A stretch of DNA of 64,000 nt from Actinomadura physcomitrii (GCF_008923205.2 NZ_WBMS02000016.1:146970-210969), one strand, 5' to 3'. Counted from the stretch's first letter, positions 25,535 through 35,609 are shown. Notes: generated by a model not told the origin, from the letters alone. Translations and numbers: made by a program.

Positions 25535-28500
25535 GTGGCGACGACCCCGGTGCGACGACCGCCGCGGCGGCCGGTGCCCGATCCGGGCGGCGAGCCGCTG
25601 GCGCTGGCCGCGCCGCCGCAGCTGCCGGAGAACGCGCCCGTCGGCGGGATGAGCGCGACGCTGATGATGCCGGTGGTGTCCGGCGCGGGCGGTCTACTGG
25701 TGAGCATCACGATGGGCCGCCGGCCGCTGTTCGCCGCCGCCGGGCTGCTGTTCATGGTGGCCAGCGTGGGCGTCGGCCTGGTGATGTTCATGGCGCAGTA
25801 CAACGGGCCGCGGCGCCGCGTCCGCGAGCAGCGGGAGCGCTACCTGGACTACCTCGACGGGCTGCGCGGCACGCTACGCGAGGTGGTGGCGGCGCAGCGG
25901 GAGGCCGGCGCGATGCGGCATCCGCCGCCCGAGGCGCTGCCCGACCTGGCCCGGCTGCCGTCCCGCCGGTGGGAGCGCCGCCCGTCCGACCCCGACTTCC
26001 TGCGGCTGCGCGCCGGGACGGGCACCGCGCCGCTGGCGCGGCCGCTGACCGACCGGATCGACCGCGACAACCCGCTCACCGTCTACGACCCGGTCTGCCT
26101 GGACGCCGCCGACCGCCTGGTGGAGCACTACGGCCGGGTGGCGGGGGAGCCGCTGGAGCTGGCGCTGGCCGAGGCCGGGATGGTCTCGATCGTGGCCGGA
26201 CGCCAGGCCGGGCGGGACCTGGCGCGGGCGCTGGTCGCCCAGCTGGTGGCGACGGCGTCGCCGGGCGATGCGGGATTGGCCGTGGTCCGCGCGGAACGGC
26301 TCGCGGTGGAGTGGGACTGGCTGAAGTGGCTGCCGCACAACACCGCCGACGGGCTGCTGGACGGCCCGCTTCCCGCCCGGCTGGTCGCCGCCGGCACGCT
26401 GGGCATGGCGGAACTGCTGGAAGGCGAGATGGAGGAACGCGCCGTCGCCTGGCAGCGGCGGCGCGGCCGGCCGCCGGGGCCGGGAACGCGCCGGCTGGTG
26501 GTGGTCGTGGACGGCGAGTACCAGGCGACCCTGGCCGGGCTTGACCCGGTGCCGCCGGTGCCGTCGGCCGCCGTGCTCGGCGTGCACGTCATCGTGCTGG
26601 TCACCGACCGCCGGGAGGAGCCGGACGGGGTCGAGGTCCGGGTGACCGTGGACGACGACGGGGGCCTCACCCTGGAGCGGCTGACGCACGTCCCCGGCGA
26701 ACTCTCCGGCGGAACCTCCGGGGAGGCGCCCGACGAGCCGCCGCCGCTGCCGGCGCCGGTCACGGGCGTGGCCGACCGAGCGGGGACGGCGCTGCTGACC
26801 GAGCTGGCACGGGAGCTGGCCCCGTTGCGGGCGTCCACCGACGACGGCGGGGACGCGCTGCACACCACGATCGGGCTGGCCGACATCCTGGGCGTCCCCG
26901 ATCCCGCGGTGCTCGATCCCGCCCGGACCTGGCGGCCCCGCCCGGCGGGCGACGTCCTGCGGGTGCCGATCGGGGTGGGGCCGGACGGACGGCCGGTGCT
27001 GCTGGACCTCAAGGAGTCGGCGTTCGGCGGCATGGGCCCGCACGGGCTGGTGGTGGGCGCCACCGGTTCGGGCAAGTCGGAGATGCTGCGGACCCTCGTC
27101 GGCGCGCTGGCCATCGCGCATCCGCCGGACCGGCTGGCGCTGCTGCTGGTGGACTTCAAGGGCGGCGCCACCTTCGCCGACCTGGCGGGGCTGCCGCACT
27201 CCGCCGGCATGATCACCAACCTGGCCGACGACGACGCCCTGGTGGACCGGTTCCACGAGGCGCTGTACGGCGAGCTGATCCGCCGCCAGCAGCTGCTGAA
27301 GGACCTCGGCGCGCTGCCGAACGTGCACGCCTACGCCGAGCTGCGCGACGGCGGCCGGACCGACCTGGAGCCGCTGCCGCACCTGCTGGTCATCATCGAC
27401 GAGTTCTCCGAGCTGCTCACCGCCCATCCCGACTTCGCCGACCTGTTCCTGGCGGTGGGCCGGATCGGCCGCTCGATCGGCGTCCACCTGCTGCTGGCCA
27501 CGCAGCGGCTGGAGGCCGGCAAGATCCGCGGCCTGGAGTCGCACCTGTCGTACCGGATCGGGCTGCGCACCTTCTCCGAGGGCGAGAGCCGGGAGGCGAT
27601 CGGCGTTCCGGACGCCTACCACCTGCCGCCCGAGCCCGGGTCGGGGATCCTCAAGGTCGACACCTCGGTGTTCGAGCGGTTCAAGGCCGCCATGGTGTCC
27701 GGGCCGTACACGCCGCCGCGCGCGGGCGGCGGCACCGAACTGCCGGTGCTGCCGCTGCTGCCCGGCAACGGCCTCGGTCCGCTGCTGCGCGCCGGCCCGG
27801 TCCCGGCCGAGGAGGGGGCGCCGCCGGAGGCCGGCGCCGCCGGACGCAGCGTGCTCCAGGTGATCGTGGACCGCATCGCGGACGCCGGCGCGCCGCCCGC
27901 CCGCCCCGTGTGGGTGCCGCCGCTGCCGGACGCGCTGCCCCTCGACGCCGTCGGGGACGAACCGGGCGGCGACCCCGACCCGGAGGAGATCATCGCGGTG
28001 CTCGGCCGCACCGACCTGCCGCGCGAGCAGCGGCAGGAGCCGACCCGGTGGGACTTCGCGGGCGGCGACGGCAACGTCATCGTGCTCGGCGGCCCGCAGA
28101 CCGGCAAGTCGGTGCTGCTGCGCACGCTGGCGGCGAGCCTGGCGCTGCGCTACCCGCCGGGCCGGGTCGCGATCTACTGCCTGGACTACGGCGGCGGGTC
28201 GCTGACCCCGCTGGAGCGGCTGCCGCACGTCGCGTCCGTCGCGACCCGCTCCGACCCCGAAAGGGTGGAGCGGGTGCTCTCCGACCTGACCGCCCTGCTG
28301 GACGAACGCGAACGCCTCATGCGCCTGCACCGGCTCGACTCGCCCGCCGCGCTGCGCCGCGCCCGCGCCGACGGCCGGCTCCCCTCCTCGGTGTACGGGG
28401 ACGTGTTCCTGCTCGTCGACGGGATGGCCGCGGCGCGCGAGGCGTCCGACGACCTCGACGAGAAGCTGGCGGGCCTGGTCACCAGGGGTCCCGCGCTGGG

Positions 28501-29563
28501 CCTGCACACCATCGTCACGGCCGGTGCCGCCTCGCAGGTGCGGGCGCGGACGCAGGCGGCGTTCGGCGGGCGGATCGAGTTCCGGCTGACCGACACGTTC
28601 GACTCCGCGCTGGGCCGCAAGGCCGCCGAGCGGCTGCCGCGCGACGTGCCGGGCCGGGTGCTGCTGCCCGGTGAGCGTTTCGCGCAGGTCGCGCTGCCCC
28701 GCATCGACGGCGGCACCGGGCTCGACGACCTCCCCGCGGCCGAGGCGGAGTTGATCGACCAGGTGCTCGCCCGCTGGTCGATGCCCGCGGTCGCGGCCGT
28801 CCGGACGCTGCCCGTGAAGGTGGAGCTGGCCGGACTGCCCGGCGGCGGACGCCCGGACAGGGTGACCTCCCCGCTGCTGGGCATCAGCGACCGCGATCTC
28901 GGCCCGGCCCGGCTCGACCTGCTCGCCGATCCGCATCTGGTGGTGTTCGGCGACTCCCGTACGGGCAAGTCGGCGCTGCTGCGGACCCTGCTGCGGCAGA
29001 TCGCCGCCGTCCCGTACGAGGAGGTGGGCGTCGTCCTGCTCGACCCCCGGCGCAGTCATCTGGGCCTGATCGACACCCCGCACCAGCTCGCCTACTGCAC
29101 CGAACGCGTTCAGGCGGGGCAGGTGCTCACCGAGGTCGCCGAGCAGATCCGCAAGCGCCTGCCCGGCCCGGACGTCACCCCGAAGCAGCTGCGCGAGCGG
29201 TCCTGGTGGCGGGGCCTGGAGATGTTCGTCGTCGTCGACGACCTGGACCTGCTCACCGCGGCCGGCTCCGCCAACCCGCTGACGCCGCTGCTGGAGTTCA
29301 TCCCCCAGGGCGCCGACCTCGGCCTGCACGTGGTCGTCGCACGGCGGACGGGCGGGGCGGCACGCGCGCTGTACGAGCCGGTGCTGCAGGCGCTCACCGA
29401 GATGTCGTCGCCGGCGATGCTGTTCTCCGGCGACCGCATGGAGGGCCGGCTGGCCAACGGCGTCGCCTCGCGCCGCCTGCCCGAGGGCCGGGCGCTCCTG
29501 GCGCGGCGAGGCGTCCCGCCCGAGCAGATCCAGGTCGCTTGGACCGCCCCCGTGACCGGCTGA
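25535..29563 (+). CDS. eccC: EccC-type FtsK/SpoIIIE ATPase of type VII secretion
   Basis: A 1342-residue motor ATPase in one chain (not split into Ca/Cb). It has an N-terminal tail, two membrane helices (about residues 40-85) and three tandem FtsK-type ATPase domains. The Walker A motifs are GATGSGKS (508-515), GGPQTGKS (852-859) and GDSRTGKS (1139-1146). Walker B of domain 1 is LLLVDFKGG (Asp540), with the later acidic motif VIIDEF near 622. EccC recognises WXG100 substrates and powers export. The start is GTG 25535 with GGAGGAG eight bases upstream; upstream in-frame codons lack such a site. Confidence 0.95.
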   Translation: MATTPVRRPPRRPVPDPGGEPLALAAPPQLPENAPVGGMSATLMMPVVSGAGGLLVSITMGRRPLFAAAGLLFMVASVGVGLVMFMAQYNGPRRRVREQRERYLDYLDGLRGTLREVVAAQREAGAMRHPPPEALPDLARLPSRRWERRPSDPDFLRLRAGTGTAPLARPLTDRIDRDNPLTVYDPVCLDAADRLVEHYGRVAGEPLELALAEAGMVSIVAGRQAGRDLARALVAQLVATASPGDAGLAVVRAERLAVEWDWLKWLPHNTADGLLDGPLPARLVAAGTLGMAELLEGEMEERAVAWQRRRGRPPGPGTRRLVVVVDGEYQATLAGLDPVPPVPSAAVLGVHVIVLVTDRREEPDGVEVRVTVDDDGGLTLERLTHVPGELSGGTSGEAPDEPPPLPAPVTGVADRAGTALLTELARELAPLRASTDDGGDALHTTIGLADILGVPDPAVLDPARTWRPRPAGDVLRVPIGVGPDGRPVLLDLKESAFGGMGPHGLVVGATGSGKSEMLRTLVGALAIAHPPDRLALLLVDFKGGATFADLAGLPHSAGMITNLADDDALVDRFHEALYGELIRRQQLLKDLGALPNVHAYAELRDGGRTDLEPLPHLLVIIDEFSELLTAHPDFADLFLAVGRIGRSIGVHLLLATQRLEAGKIRGLESHLSYRIGLRTFSEGESREAIGVPDAYHLPPEPGSGILKVDTSVFERFKAAMVSGPYTPPRAGGGTELPVLPLLPGNGLGPLLRAGPVPAEEGAPPEAGAAGRSVLQVIVDRIADAGAPPARPVWVPPLPDALPLDAVGDEPGGDPDPEEIIAVLGRTDLPREQRQEPTRWDFAGGDGNVIVLGGPQTGKSVLLRTLAASLALRYPPGRVAIYCLDYGGGSLTPLERLPHVASVATRSDPERVERVLSDLTALLDERERLMRLHRLDSPAALRRARADGRLPSSVYGDVFLLVDGMAAAREASDDLDEKLAGLVTRGPALGLHTIVTAGAASQVRARTQAAFGGRIEFRLTDTFDSALGRKAAERLPRDVPGRVLLPGERFAQVALPRIDGGTGLDDLPAAEAELIDQVLARWSMPAVAAVRTLPVKVELAGLPGGGRPDRVTSPLLGISDRDLGPARLDLLADPHLVVFGDSRTGKSALLRTLLRQIAAVPYEEVGVVLLDPRRSHLGLIDTPHQLAYCTERVQAGQVLTEVAEQIRKRLPGPDVTPKQLRERSWWRGLEMFVVVDDLDLLTAAGSANPLTPLLEFIPQGADLGLHVVVARRTGGAARALYEPVLQALTEMSSPAMLFSGDRMEGRLANGVASRRLPEGRALLARRGVPPEQIQVAWTAPVTG

Positions 29564-29768
29564 GGCCGGCCGGGGCGCGTCTCCGGCCGGCCATGGTCGA
29601 AGGCGTCCCGGTGCCGGAGCGCCGGTCGGACGCGGCATGGCCGCGGTCGCCGGGTATTCGGTCAAGCCGTGTGACCGGTTGGCTGTACCGGTCGGCGCGG
29701 CGGCCTTACCGTGCGAGGGCGCCTTGAGGTGAGGCGTTGCGGCCTGCCCGACCAGTGGAGAGATGAAT

Positions 29769-31844
29769 GTGAACCGCCCCTTCGCATCGCTGTCACCTGA
29801 TTCCGGGTCCGGCTCGACACCGCGCGCCGGCGGTGTCCCCGGCGACACCGGTCATGCCCGTACGGACTGCGCTTCCGCTGAGCCCGAACTCCTCTACGAG
29901 CCCGACCCCGACAGCGTCCGGCGTGCCCGGGTCCAGGACTATCTGCGCTGGTTGCGCGAGGAACGCGGACTCGACTTCGGCTCCTGGGACGAGCTGCGGC
30001 GCTGGTCGGTCGACGCGCTAGAGGACTTCTGGGAGAGCATCTGGCAGTACTTCGGTGTCAGAGCCCACTCGCCTTATGACGCCGTCCTGGTCGAGCGCAC
30101 CATGCCCGGCGCGGTCTGGTTCCCCGGCGCGACGCTGAACTATGCCGAGCACTGCTTCGGCAGGCCCGAGGACGCCGACACGACGGCCGTTGTCGCCGTC
30201 TCCCAGACCCGTCCGACCGTCGAGCTCACCTTCGCCGAGCTCGCCGAGCAGGTGCGCCGCGTCCGCGCGGGCCTGCAGCGCCTCGGCGTCGGACGAGGCG
30301 ACCGGGTCGCCGGCTATCTGCCCAACTGCCCCGAGGCACTGGTCTCCTTCCTGGCGACCGCGAGCCTCGGCGCGATCTGGGCGAGCTGCGCCCCCGAATT
30401 CGGCGCGCACAGCGTGATCGAACGCTTCGAGCAGATCGGGCCGAAGGTCCTGCTCGCCGTCGCCGGCTACACCTACGGCGAGAAGGAGATCGACAAGCGC
30501 GCCGATGTCGCGGAGATCCGCGAGGCCCTCGGCACCGTCGCACACGTCGTCCACGTGCCCTACGGACCGCTGACGATCGAGGACTCCACTCCCTGGGAGG
30601 ACCTGACCTGCGACGCGCAGGCGCCACTGGAGTTCGAGCCGGTGCCGTTCGACCACCCGCTCTACATCCTGTTCTCCTCGGGCACCACCGGCCGGCCGAA
30701 GCCGATCGTCCACGGCCACGGCGGCATCCTGGTGGAGCACCTCAAGAACCACGGCTTCCATTGGGACCTGGGACCGGGCGACCGGCTCCTGTGGTTCACC
30801 ACGACCGCGTGGATGATGTGGAACAGCCTCGTCTCGGCGCTTCTCGTCCGCAGCGGCGTGGTGATGATCGACGGCAACCCGCTGTACCCGGACCTGCGGT
30901 ACCAGTGGCGGCTGGCCGAGGAGACCGGCGCCACCCTGATGGGCGCCAGCCCCGGTTACCTGATGGCCTGCCGCAAGGACGGCGTCCGTCCCGCCGAGGA
31001 GTTCGACCTCTCCAGGCTGCGCCAGCTCAGCGTGGTGGGCAGCCCGTTCCACGCCGAGGGCTTCCGCTGGGTCGCGGAGCAGTTCGGCGACCGCGTGCTC
31101 CTCAACGTCGGCAGCGGTGGCACCGATGTGTGCACCGGCCTGGTCCAGGCCTCCCCGCTGACGCCGGTCTGGGCCGGCGAGATGTCGGGCGCGAGCCTGG
31201 GCGTCGACGTGCACGCCCTCGATCCGGACGGCAAGGCCGTCGTGGGGGAACTCGGCGAACTCGTCATCACCTCCCCGATGCCGTCGATGCCGCTCGGGTT
31301 CTGGGGCGACGAGGACGGCGCCCGGTTCCGCGCGGCGTACTTCGAGATGTACGACGGGCTCTTCCGCTTCGGCGACTGGTGCCGGTTCTCCCCGGTCGGT
31401 TCCTGTGTCATCACGGGCCGCTCCGACGCCACGCTGAACCGGGGCGGGGTACGGCTGGGCACCGCGGAGTTCTACCGCGTCCTGCAGGACGTCCCCGAGA
31501 TCGCCGACAGTGTGATCGTCCACCTGGAGGACCCCGATGCCGGCAAGGGCGAGCTGATCCTCTTCGTGGTGCCGGCGGCGGGCCGCACGGTCGACGACTC
31601 GCTCAGGGCCAGGCTGGCGGCCGAGATCCGCGGTTCGCTCTCACCGCGCCACGTACCCGACATCATCGTTCCGGTCTCCGCTGTTCCTTACAGCCGCACA
31701 GGCAAGAAGCTCGAGGTCCCCGTCAAGAGGATCCTGCAGGGCGCCGCACCTCACGACGCCGCCTCACCTGGAGCGCTGACGGACCCGTCGGCACTCGACG
31801 CCTATGCGGAATTCGCCCGGCGGCACAAGGGGAGCGGGCGATGA
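29769..31844 (+). CDS. Acetoacetyl-CoA synthetase (acetoacetate-CoA ligase)
   Basis: A 691-residue ANL-superfamily adenylating enzyme of the acetoacetyl-CoA synthetase type, which activates acetoacetate or a related beta-keto acid with ATP and CoA. It has the N-terminal family segment GARFWES-like (DFWESIWQYF) and WFPGATLNYAEHCF, the P-loop YILFSSGTTGRPKPIVHGHGG, and the C-terminal catalytic Lys region YSRTGKKLEVPVKRIL. GTG 29769 sits 6-7 bases after GTGGAGAG; ATG 29763 directly abuts it and is less likely. It opens a same-strand catabolic cluster and could activate the keto acid released by the crotonase downstream. Confidence 0.9.
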   Translation: MNRPFASLSPDSGSGSTPRAGGVPGDTGHARTDCASAEPELLYEPDPDSVRRARVQDYLRWLREERGLDFGSWDELRRWSVDALEDFWESIWQYFGVRAHSPYDAVLVERTMPGAVWFPGATLNYAEHCFGRPEDADTTAVVAVSQTRPTVELTFAELAEQVRRVRAGLQRLGVGRGDRVAGYLPNCPEALVSFLATASLGAIWASCAPEFGAHSVIERFEQIGPKVLLAVAGYTYGEKEIDKRADVAEIREALGTVAHVVHVPYGPLTIEDSTPWEDLTCDAQAPLEFEPVPFDHPLYILFSSGTTGRPKPIVHGHGGILVEHLKNHGFHWDLGPGDRLLWFTTTAWMMWNSLVSALLVRSGVVMIDGNPLYPDLRYQWRLAEETGATLMGASPGYLMACRKDGVRPAEEFDLSRLRQLSVVGSPFHAEGFRWVAEQFGDRVLLNVGSGGTDVCTGLVQASPLTPVWAGEMSGASLGVDVHALDPDGKAVVGELGELVITSPMPSMPLGFWGDEDGARFRAAYFEMYDGLFRFGDWCRFSPVGSCVITGRSDATLNRGGVRLGTAEFYRVLQDVPEIADSVIVHLEDPDAGKGELILFVVPAAGRTVDDSLRARLAAEIRGSLSPRHVPDIIVPVSAVPYSRTGKKLEVPVKRILQGAAPHDAASPGALTDPSALDAYAEFARRHKGSGR

Positions 31845-31911
31845 CGGCGACCGGTCGGGCGACGGCCGCCGTAACCATGATCATCGGCGTGGGAGCGACG
31901 CGGAGGAACCA

Positions 31912-33114
31912 ATGACGACAGGACCAGTCATCGTGGTCGGCGCCGGTCCGGCGGGTATGGCCGCCGCGCTGGCGATGCATCGGATCGGGCACGAGGTCAT
32001 GCTGCTCGAGCGCTACAGCGAGGCGCTGCCGGCGGGCAGCGGCCTCAGCCTGTTCGCTCCCGTCGTGAAGGCCCTCGCGGCTCTGGGGGTGGACACGCGG
32101 GACCTCGGCGCTCCGTGCTCGGTCGTGTTCGAGCGGCAGGACGGCCGCGTCCTCGCCGACATCAAGTTCCCACCCGAGGTCGGTGCGTACGGCGGCGGGT
32201 TCTTCGGTCTGCTGAGGCCCGCGCTGTACCGCCGGATGAGCGCCGCGCTGCCCGCGGGGGTGCTCCAGCCGGACCGCACCGTCACCGGGATCAAGGACCG
32301 CGGCGACGACGTCCTCGTCGAGCTCGCGGACGGGGAGCGGATCTCCGCCGCTCTCGTGATCGGCGCCGACGGGATCAACTCCACGGTGCGCACCACGCTG
32401 TGGGGCCCTTCGCCCATCCGCGAGCACCGGCTGCACGTGCTGTGCGGCTTCACCTTCGACCTGCCCCCGAGTGCGCGCCGCGACGTGTGCGCGATCGGGT
32501 TGGACGGCGTCATCCAAGCCTCCTACAGCGAGATCGTCGACGACGGCCGCCGCGGACACCAGTGGTGGATCATCGAGGCCTGGGACCCGGAGACGCCCCC
32601 GCCGGCGGACCTGCACGAGCGAGCGGCGAAACTGGCGGCGGACTACGGTTCGCCGATGCCCGATCTGGTCGCCGCGACCCGTCCCGAAGACGTCTTCCGG
32701 TGGCAGATACGCGACCGCAAGCCCATCAAGAAATGGTCGAAGGGACGGGTGACGCTGGCGGGCGACTCCGCGCACGCGACCTCGCCGTACGCCGCGTACG
32801 GCGCGGGCATGGGCATCGGCGACGGCTACTTCCTCGGCCAGGTGCTCGCGGGCGTCGACCTGGCGGACCGGGACGCGGTCACCGCCGCCCTGCGGCGGTA
32901 CGAGGACCACCGCGTCCATCACACCTCCAGCCAGGTCCAGCTCGCCTACATCCTCGGCCAGGTGCTCCATCGTGTGCCCGCGCCGCTGCGGCCGGTGCGC
33001 GACCTCTTCCTGAACCGGAGCGGGATACTGCAGAAGCGAGTGGGCGAAAAGAGCCCCGGTGAGATCGTCGCGCAGCTCGAGGAAATGGATGACCGCGTTT
33101 TCTCCTTGCGGTGA
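31912..33114 (+). CDS. Class A FAD-dependent monooxygenase
   Basis: A 400-residue flavoprotein hydroxylase. The ADP-binding GAGPAG is at residues 10-15, the DG motif is VIGADGINSTVR (Asp153-Gly154), and the FAD-ribityl GD motif is LAGDSAH (Gly284-Asp285) followed by GAGMGIGD. Such enzymes use NAD(P)H and O2 to hydroxylate activated rings. The ATG at 31912 has CGGAGG upstream; the longer in-frame start is inside the previous gene's end. In this cluster it may generate the enol/1,3-diketone cleaved by the next enzyme (inference). Confidence 0.9.
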   Translation: MTTGPVIVVGAGPAGMAAALAMHRIGHEVMLLERYSEALPAGSGLSLFAPVVKALAALGVDTRDLGAPCSVVFERQDGRVLADIKFPPEVGAYGGGFFGLLRPALYRRMSAALPAGVLQPDRTVTGIKDRGDDVLVELADGERISAALVIGADGINSTVRTTLWGPSPIREHRLHVLCGFTFDLPPSARRDVCAIGLDGVIQASYSEIVDDGRRGHQWWIIEAWDPETPPPADLHERAAKLAADYGSPMPDLVAATRPEDVFRWQIRDRKPIKKWSKGRVTLAGDSAHATSPYAAYGAGMGIGDGYFLGQVLAGVDLADRDAVTAALRRYEDHRVHHTSSQVQLAYILGQVLHRVPAPLRPVRDLFLNRSGILQKRVGEKSPGEIVAQLEEMDDRVFSLR

Positions 33115-33245
33115 TCGAGCCCCCGGGTTCGCGTCACGCCGATTGACCAAAACGTTGATCCGGCCGGGCGGCGGAAATAGGTTCACCAGCGATGTCCGCG
33201 CGGCCGAGCGGACCAGCCGTGAACCCGACGAAGGAGCAGCGGACC

Positions 33246-34103
33246 GTGTCGAACAATGAGCCGTACAGCGCCAAGAAGATGTACCGGACCCACTTCGAGG
33301 ACTACAGCCGGCGCTGGTCGGAGTACTTCACGATGCGCCGCGAGGACGGCATCATCGAGGTCAGGATGCACAGCGGCGGCGGACCCGCGAAATGGGGCCT
33401 GGAACTGCACCGCGCCTTCATTCCGGCATTCGCCGACATCGGGCACGACCCCGAGAACGAGGTGGTGATCTTCTCCGGCACGGGCGACCGCTTCCTCGGT
33501 TCGATGGACCCCGAGGGCTGGGAGCGCTACGGCTTCACCAAGGAGTACACATTCGAACTGGGCTACGAGTACTGGTACAAGGACCAGGTCCACGAGCCGT
33601 TCGCGCTGCTCAACCTCGAAATCCCCGTGATCGGCGCGATCAACGGCCCGTTCTTCATCCACCAGGAGCTCGCGCTGCTCAACGACATCGTCATCTGCTC
33701 CGAGAGCACGACGATGGCCGACGGCCACTACACCGGCATGGGGATCGTGCCGGGCGACGGCGTCCAGACCATCTTCCGGGAGCTGATGGGGGTCAACCGG
33801 GCCAAGTACTTCCTGCTGACCGGGCAGGAGATGAACGCCGAGGAACTGCTGAACCTCGGCCTGGTCGGCGAGGTCGTCCCCGACGAGCGGCTGCTCGACC
33901 GGGCCTGGGAGATCGCCCGCACCGTCTTCAAGCCCCGGCACCCCTCCGCGCGCCGGATGGCGCGTGCCCTTCTCGTCCAGCCGTGGCGCGAACTGCTGGT
34001 CCGTGAGCTGCCGGCGGGCCTGGCCAACGAGAGCTGGGCCACGCACGGCTACTGGGGCATGGCGCAGGAGAACTACGACGTCGAGAACCTGAAGGCCGAG
34101 TGA
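33246..34103 (+). CDS. Crotonase-family beta-diketone hydrolase, 6-oxocamphor hydrolase-like
   Basis: A 285-residue crotonase-fold protein. Its sequence matches 6-oxocamphor hydrolase (OCH), which breaks a C-C bond in cyclic 1,3-diketones by a retro-Claisen reaction, better than a typical enoyl-CoA hydratase. GIVPGDG, NRAKYFLLTGQE and RAWEIAR align with OCH segments that I recall. Residues aligning with OCH Trp40, His122, His145, Asp154 and Glu244 are all present: Trp50, His139, His161, Asp171 and Glu262. The start is GTG 33246 after AAGGAG. Its stop overlaps the next gene by one base (TGATG). The substrate is unknown. Confidence 0.82.
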   Translation: MSNNEPYSAKKMYRTHFEDYSRRWSEYFTMRREDGIIEVRMHSGGGPAKWGLELHRAFIPAFADIGHDPENEVVIFSGTGDRFLGSMDPEGWERYGFTKEYTFELGYEYWYKDQVHEPFALLNLEIPVIGAINGPFFIHQELALLNDIVICSESTTMADGHYTGMGIVPGDGVQTIFRELMGVNRAKYFLLTGQEMNAEELLNLGLVGEVVPDERLLDRAWEIARTVFKPRHPSARRMARALLVQPWRELLVRELPAGLANESWATHGYWGMAQENYDVENLKAE

Positions 34104-34537
34104 TGACGGCACTTCGCATCGCGCACGCCAACATCCGCACCCGCGATCTGAAGGCTTCGGTGGCCTTCTACCGGGAGCTGGGGCTGGAGATCTCCGGGTG
34201 CCTCAGGCTGGGGGAGGACGCGACGCTCGTCTACCTGGCCGCGCCGGGCGCTCCCGACCTCACGATCGAGCTGGCGGCCCACCACCATGCCCCGGCGGAC
34301 TTCGACCGCAGCCCCGGCAGCGGACACCTGGCGCTGGCCGTCGGAGATCTCGACGCTCTCGTCGCGCGGCTCGCCAAGGCCGGTGTGCAGCCGGAGTCGC
34401 CCCCTTACCACCCCGGTGACCGTCCGGACCTGCGCGTCTGCTTCGTACAGGATCCCAGCGGAGTGCGGGTCGAACTGATCGAGGGGAGTTTCCCGACGCC
34501 GAAGGACGAGCTGCCCGCCGGATTGTCCGGCGCATGA
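34103..34537 (+). CDS. Glyoxalase I-like VOC-family metalloenzyme
   Basis: A 144-residue VOC-fold protein with paired beta-alpha-beta-beta-beta modules. All four glyoxalase I-type metal ligands are present: His8 (IAHANIRT), Glu56 (LTIEL), His75 (GHLAL) and Glu124 (VRVELIE). Members isomerise, epimerise or cleave small metal-chelated substrates. It starts in the stop codon of the OCH-like gene, so translation is coupled. It may process an epimerisable keto intermediate of this pathway; its exact reaction is unknown. Confidence 0.85.
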   Translation: MTALRIAHANIRTRDLKASVAFYRELGLEISGCLRLGEDATLVYLAAPGAPDLTIELAAHHHAPADFDRSPGSGHLALAVGDLDALVARLAKAGVQPESPPYHPGDRPDLRVCFVQDPSGVRVELIEGSFPTPKDELPAGLSGA

Positions 34538-34583
34538 CCGTCGCCTGCTCACCACCTCCGACCGGCCTGAAAGGGGGCATCCG

Positions 34584-35609
34584 ATGAAACTCGTGACATT
34601 CGAGGTCTCGACCCCGGTAGGTCCGTTCGCCCGTATCGGCGCGCTGACCGACGCGGACGCCGCGATCTGGGACATCAACTTCTGTGTCGCACGGTCGCTG
34701 GCCCTCGGGGGACGGAATGCGCCGCTGGAGCGCGCCGACCTCGACGCGCCCGCCGACATGATCGGTTTCCTCGGTCTCGGAAGCGCGGCGACCGACCTCG
34801 CGGCCGACGCGATCGGCCGGGCCGGGGAGGCGGATGCGACGGTGTGGGAGGGGCGGCGCCTCCGTTACGCGACGTCCGAGGTCCGTATCCTGGCTCCGGT
34901 GCCCCGTCCCCCGACGATCCGGGACTTCCTCATGGTCAAGGAGCACGTGGAGAACTCGTTCGCGCGCCTTCCCGCCGACAAGCGGCCCCCGCATTCCATC
35001 GCCGACATGGCCCGCGCTCCGGGCCACTGGAAGGGCAACCCCCGCAACGTGTTCGGGCCCGGCGCGGAGATCCCCTACCCGTCCTACACCGACGAGTTCG
35101 ACTACGAACTCGAATTGGCCGTCGTGATCGGGCGACCCGGGCGCGACATCAGCGTCGACCAGGCGCCCGAGCACATCGCCGGGTACACGATCTTCAATGA
35201 CTGGAGTGCGCGCGATATCCAGATGGAGGAGATGAAGGTCGGTCTCGGGCCCGCGCTCGGCAAGGACTTCGCCTTCTCCATCGGGCCCTGCATTCGCACG
35301 GCCGACGGCTTCGACCCCGTGACGGCGGTGATGACCGCGGCCGTCGACGGGGTCGAATGGTCGCGCGGGACGATCGGCGACATGCTCCGCAGTTTCCCCG
35401 AACTGGTCTCCTGGGTCTCCCGGGCACAGGAACTGCAGCCCGGCGACATCATCGGCGGGGGAACGATCGCCAACGGATGCGGGCTCGAGCTGGGCCGGTA
35501 CGTCCCGCCGGGCAGTGTCGTCGAGCTCGCCGTCGACGGTATCGGGCGCCTGGAGAACCGGGTGTCGGCCAAACCGGAGAGTTCCAACCCGTCGTGGCAC
35601 CGAGGCTGA
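34584..35609 (+). CDS. Fumarylacetoacetate hydrolase-family protein
   Basis: A 341-residue FAH-family hydrolase/decarboxylase. Conserved metal-site features include DYELELAVVIG, with the paired Glu residues, and IFNDWSARDIQMEE with Asp. GKDFAFSIGP and PGDIIGGGTIANGCG follow. FAH enzymes cleave C-C bonds in acylpyruvates or beta-diketo acids in aromatic and terpenoid catabolism. AAAGGGGG precedes the ATG. It is the second potential C-C hydrolase in the cluster, consistent with stepwise breakdown of a ring. Confidence 0.88.
   Translation: MKLVTFEVSTPVGPFARIGALTDADAAIWDINFCVARSLALGGRNAPLERADLDAPADMIGFLGLGSAATDLAADAIGRAGEADATVWEGRRLRYATSEVRILAPVPRPPTIRDFLMVKEHVENSFARLPADKRPPHSIADMARAPGHWKGNPRNVFGPGAEIPYPSYTDEFDYELELAVVIGRPGRDISVDQAPEHIAGYTIFNDWSARDIQMEEMKVGLGPALGKDFAFSIGPCIRTADGFDPVTAVMTAAVDGVEWSRGTIGDMLRSFPELVSWVSRAQELQPGDIIGGGTIANGCGLELGRYVPPGSVVELAVDGIGRLENRVSAKPESSNPSWHRG

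Noticed and set aside
25874..29848. Very long open frame (1324 codons) antisense to eccC
   Set aside because: It is a by-product of high-GC codon use in eccC: the product is rich in Arg/Gly/His/Gln with no domain, while the other strand encodes a perfect EccC.
33246..34103. Ordinary enoyl-CoA hydratase
   Set aside because: It lacks the usual CoA-hydratase paired Glu signature, and its motifs (GIVPGDG, YFLLTGQE and the conserved Trp/His/His/Asp/Glu set) fit the OCH group better.
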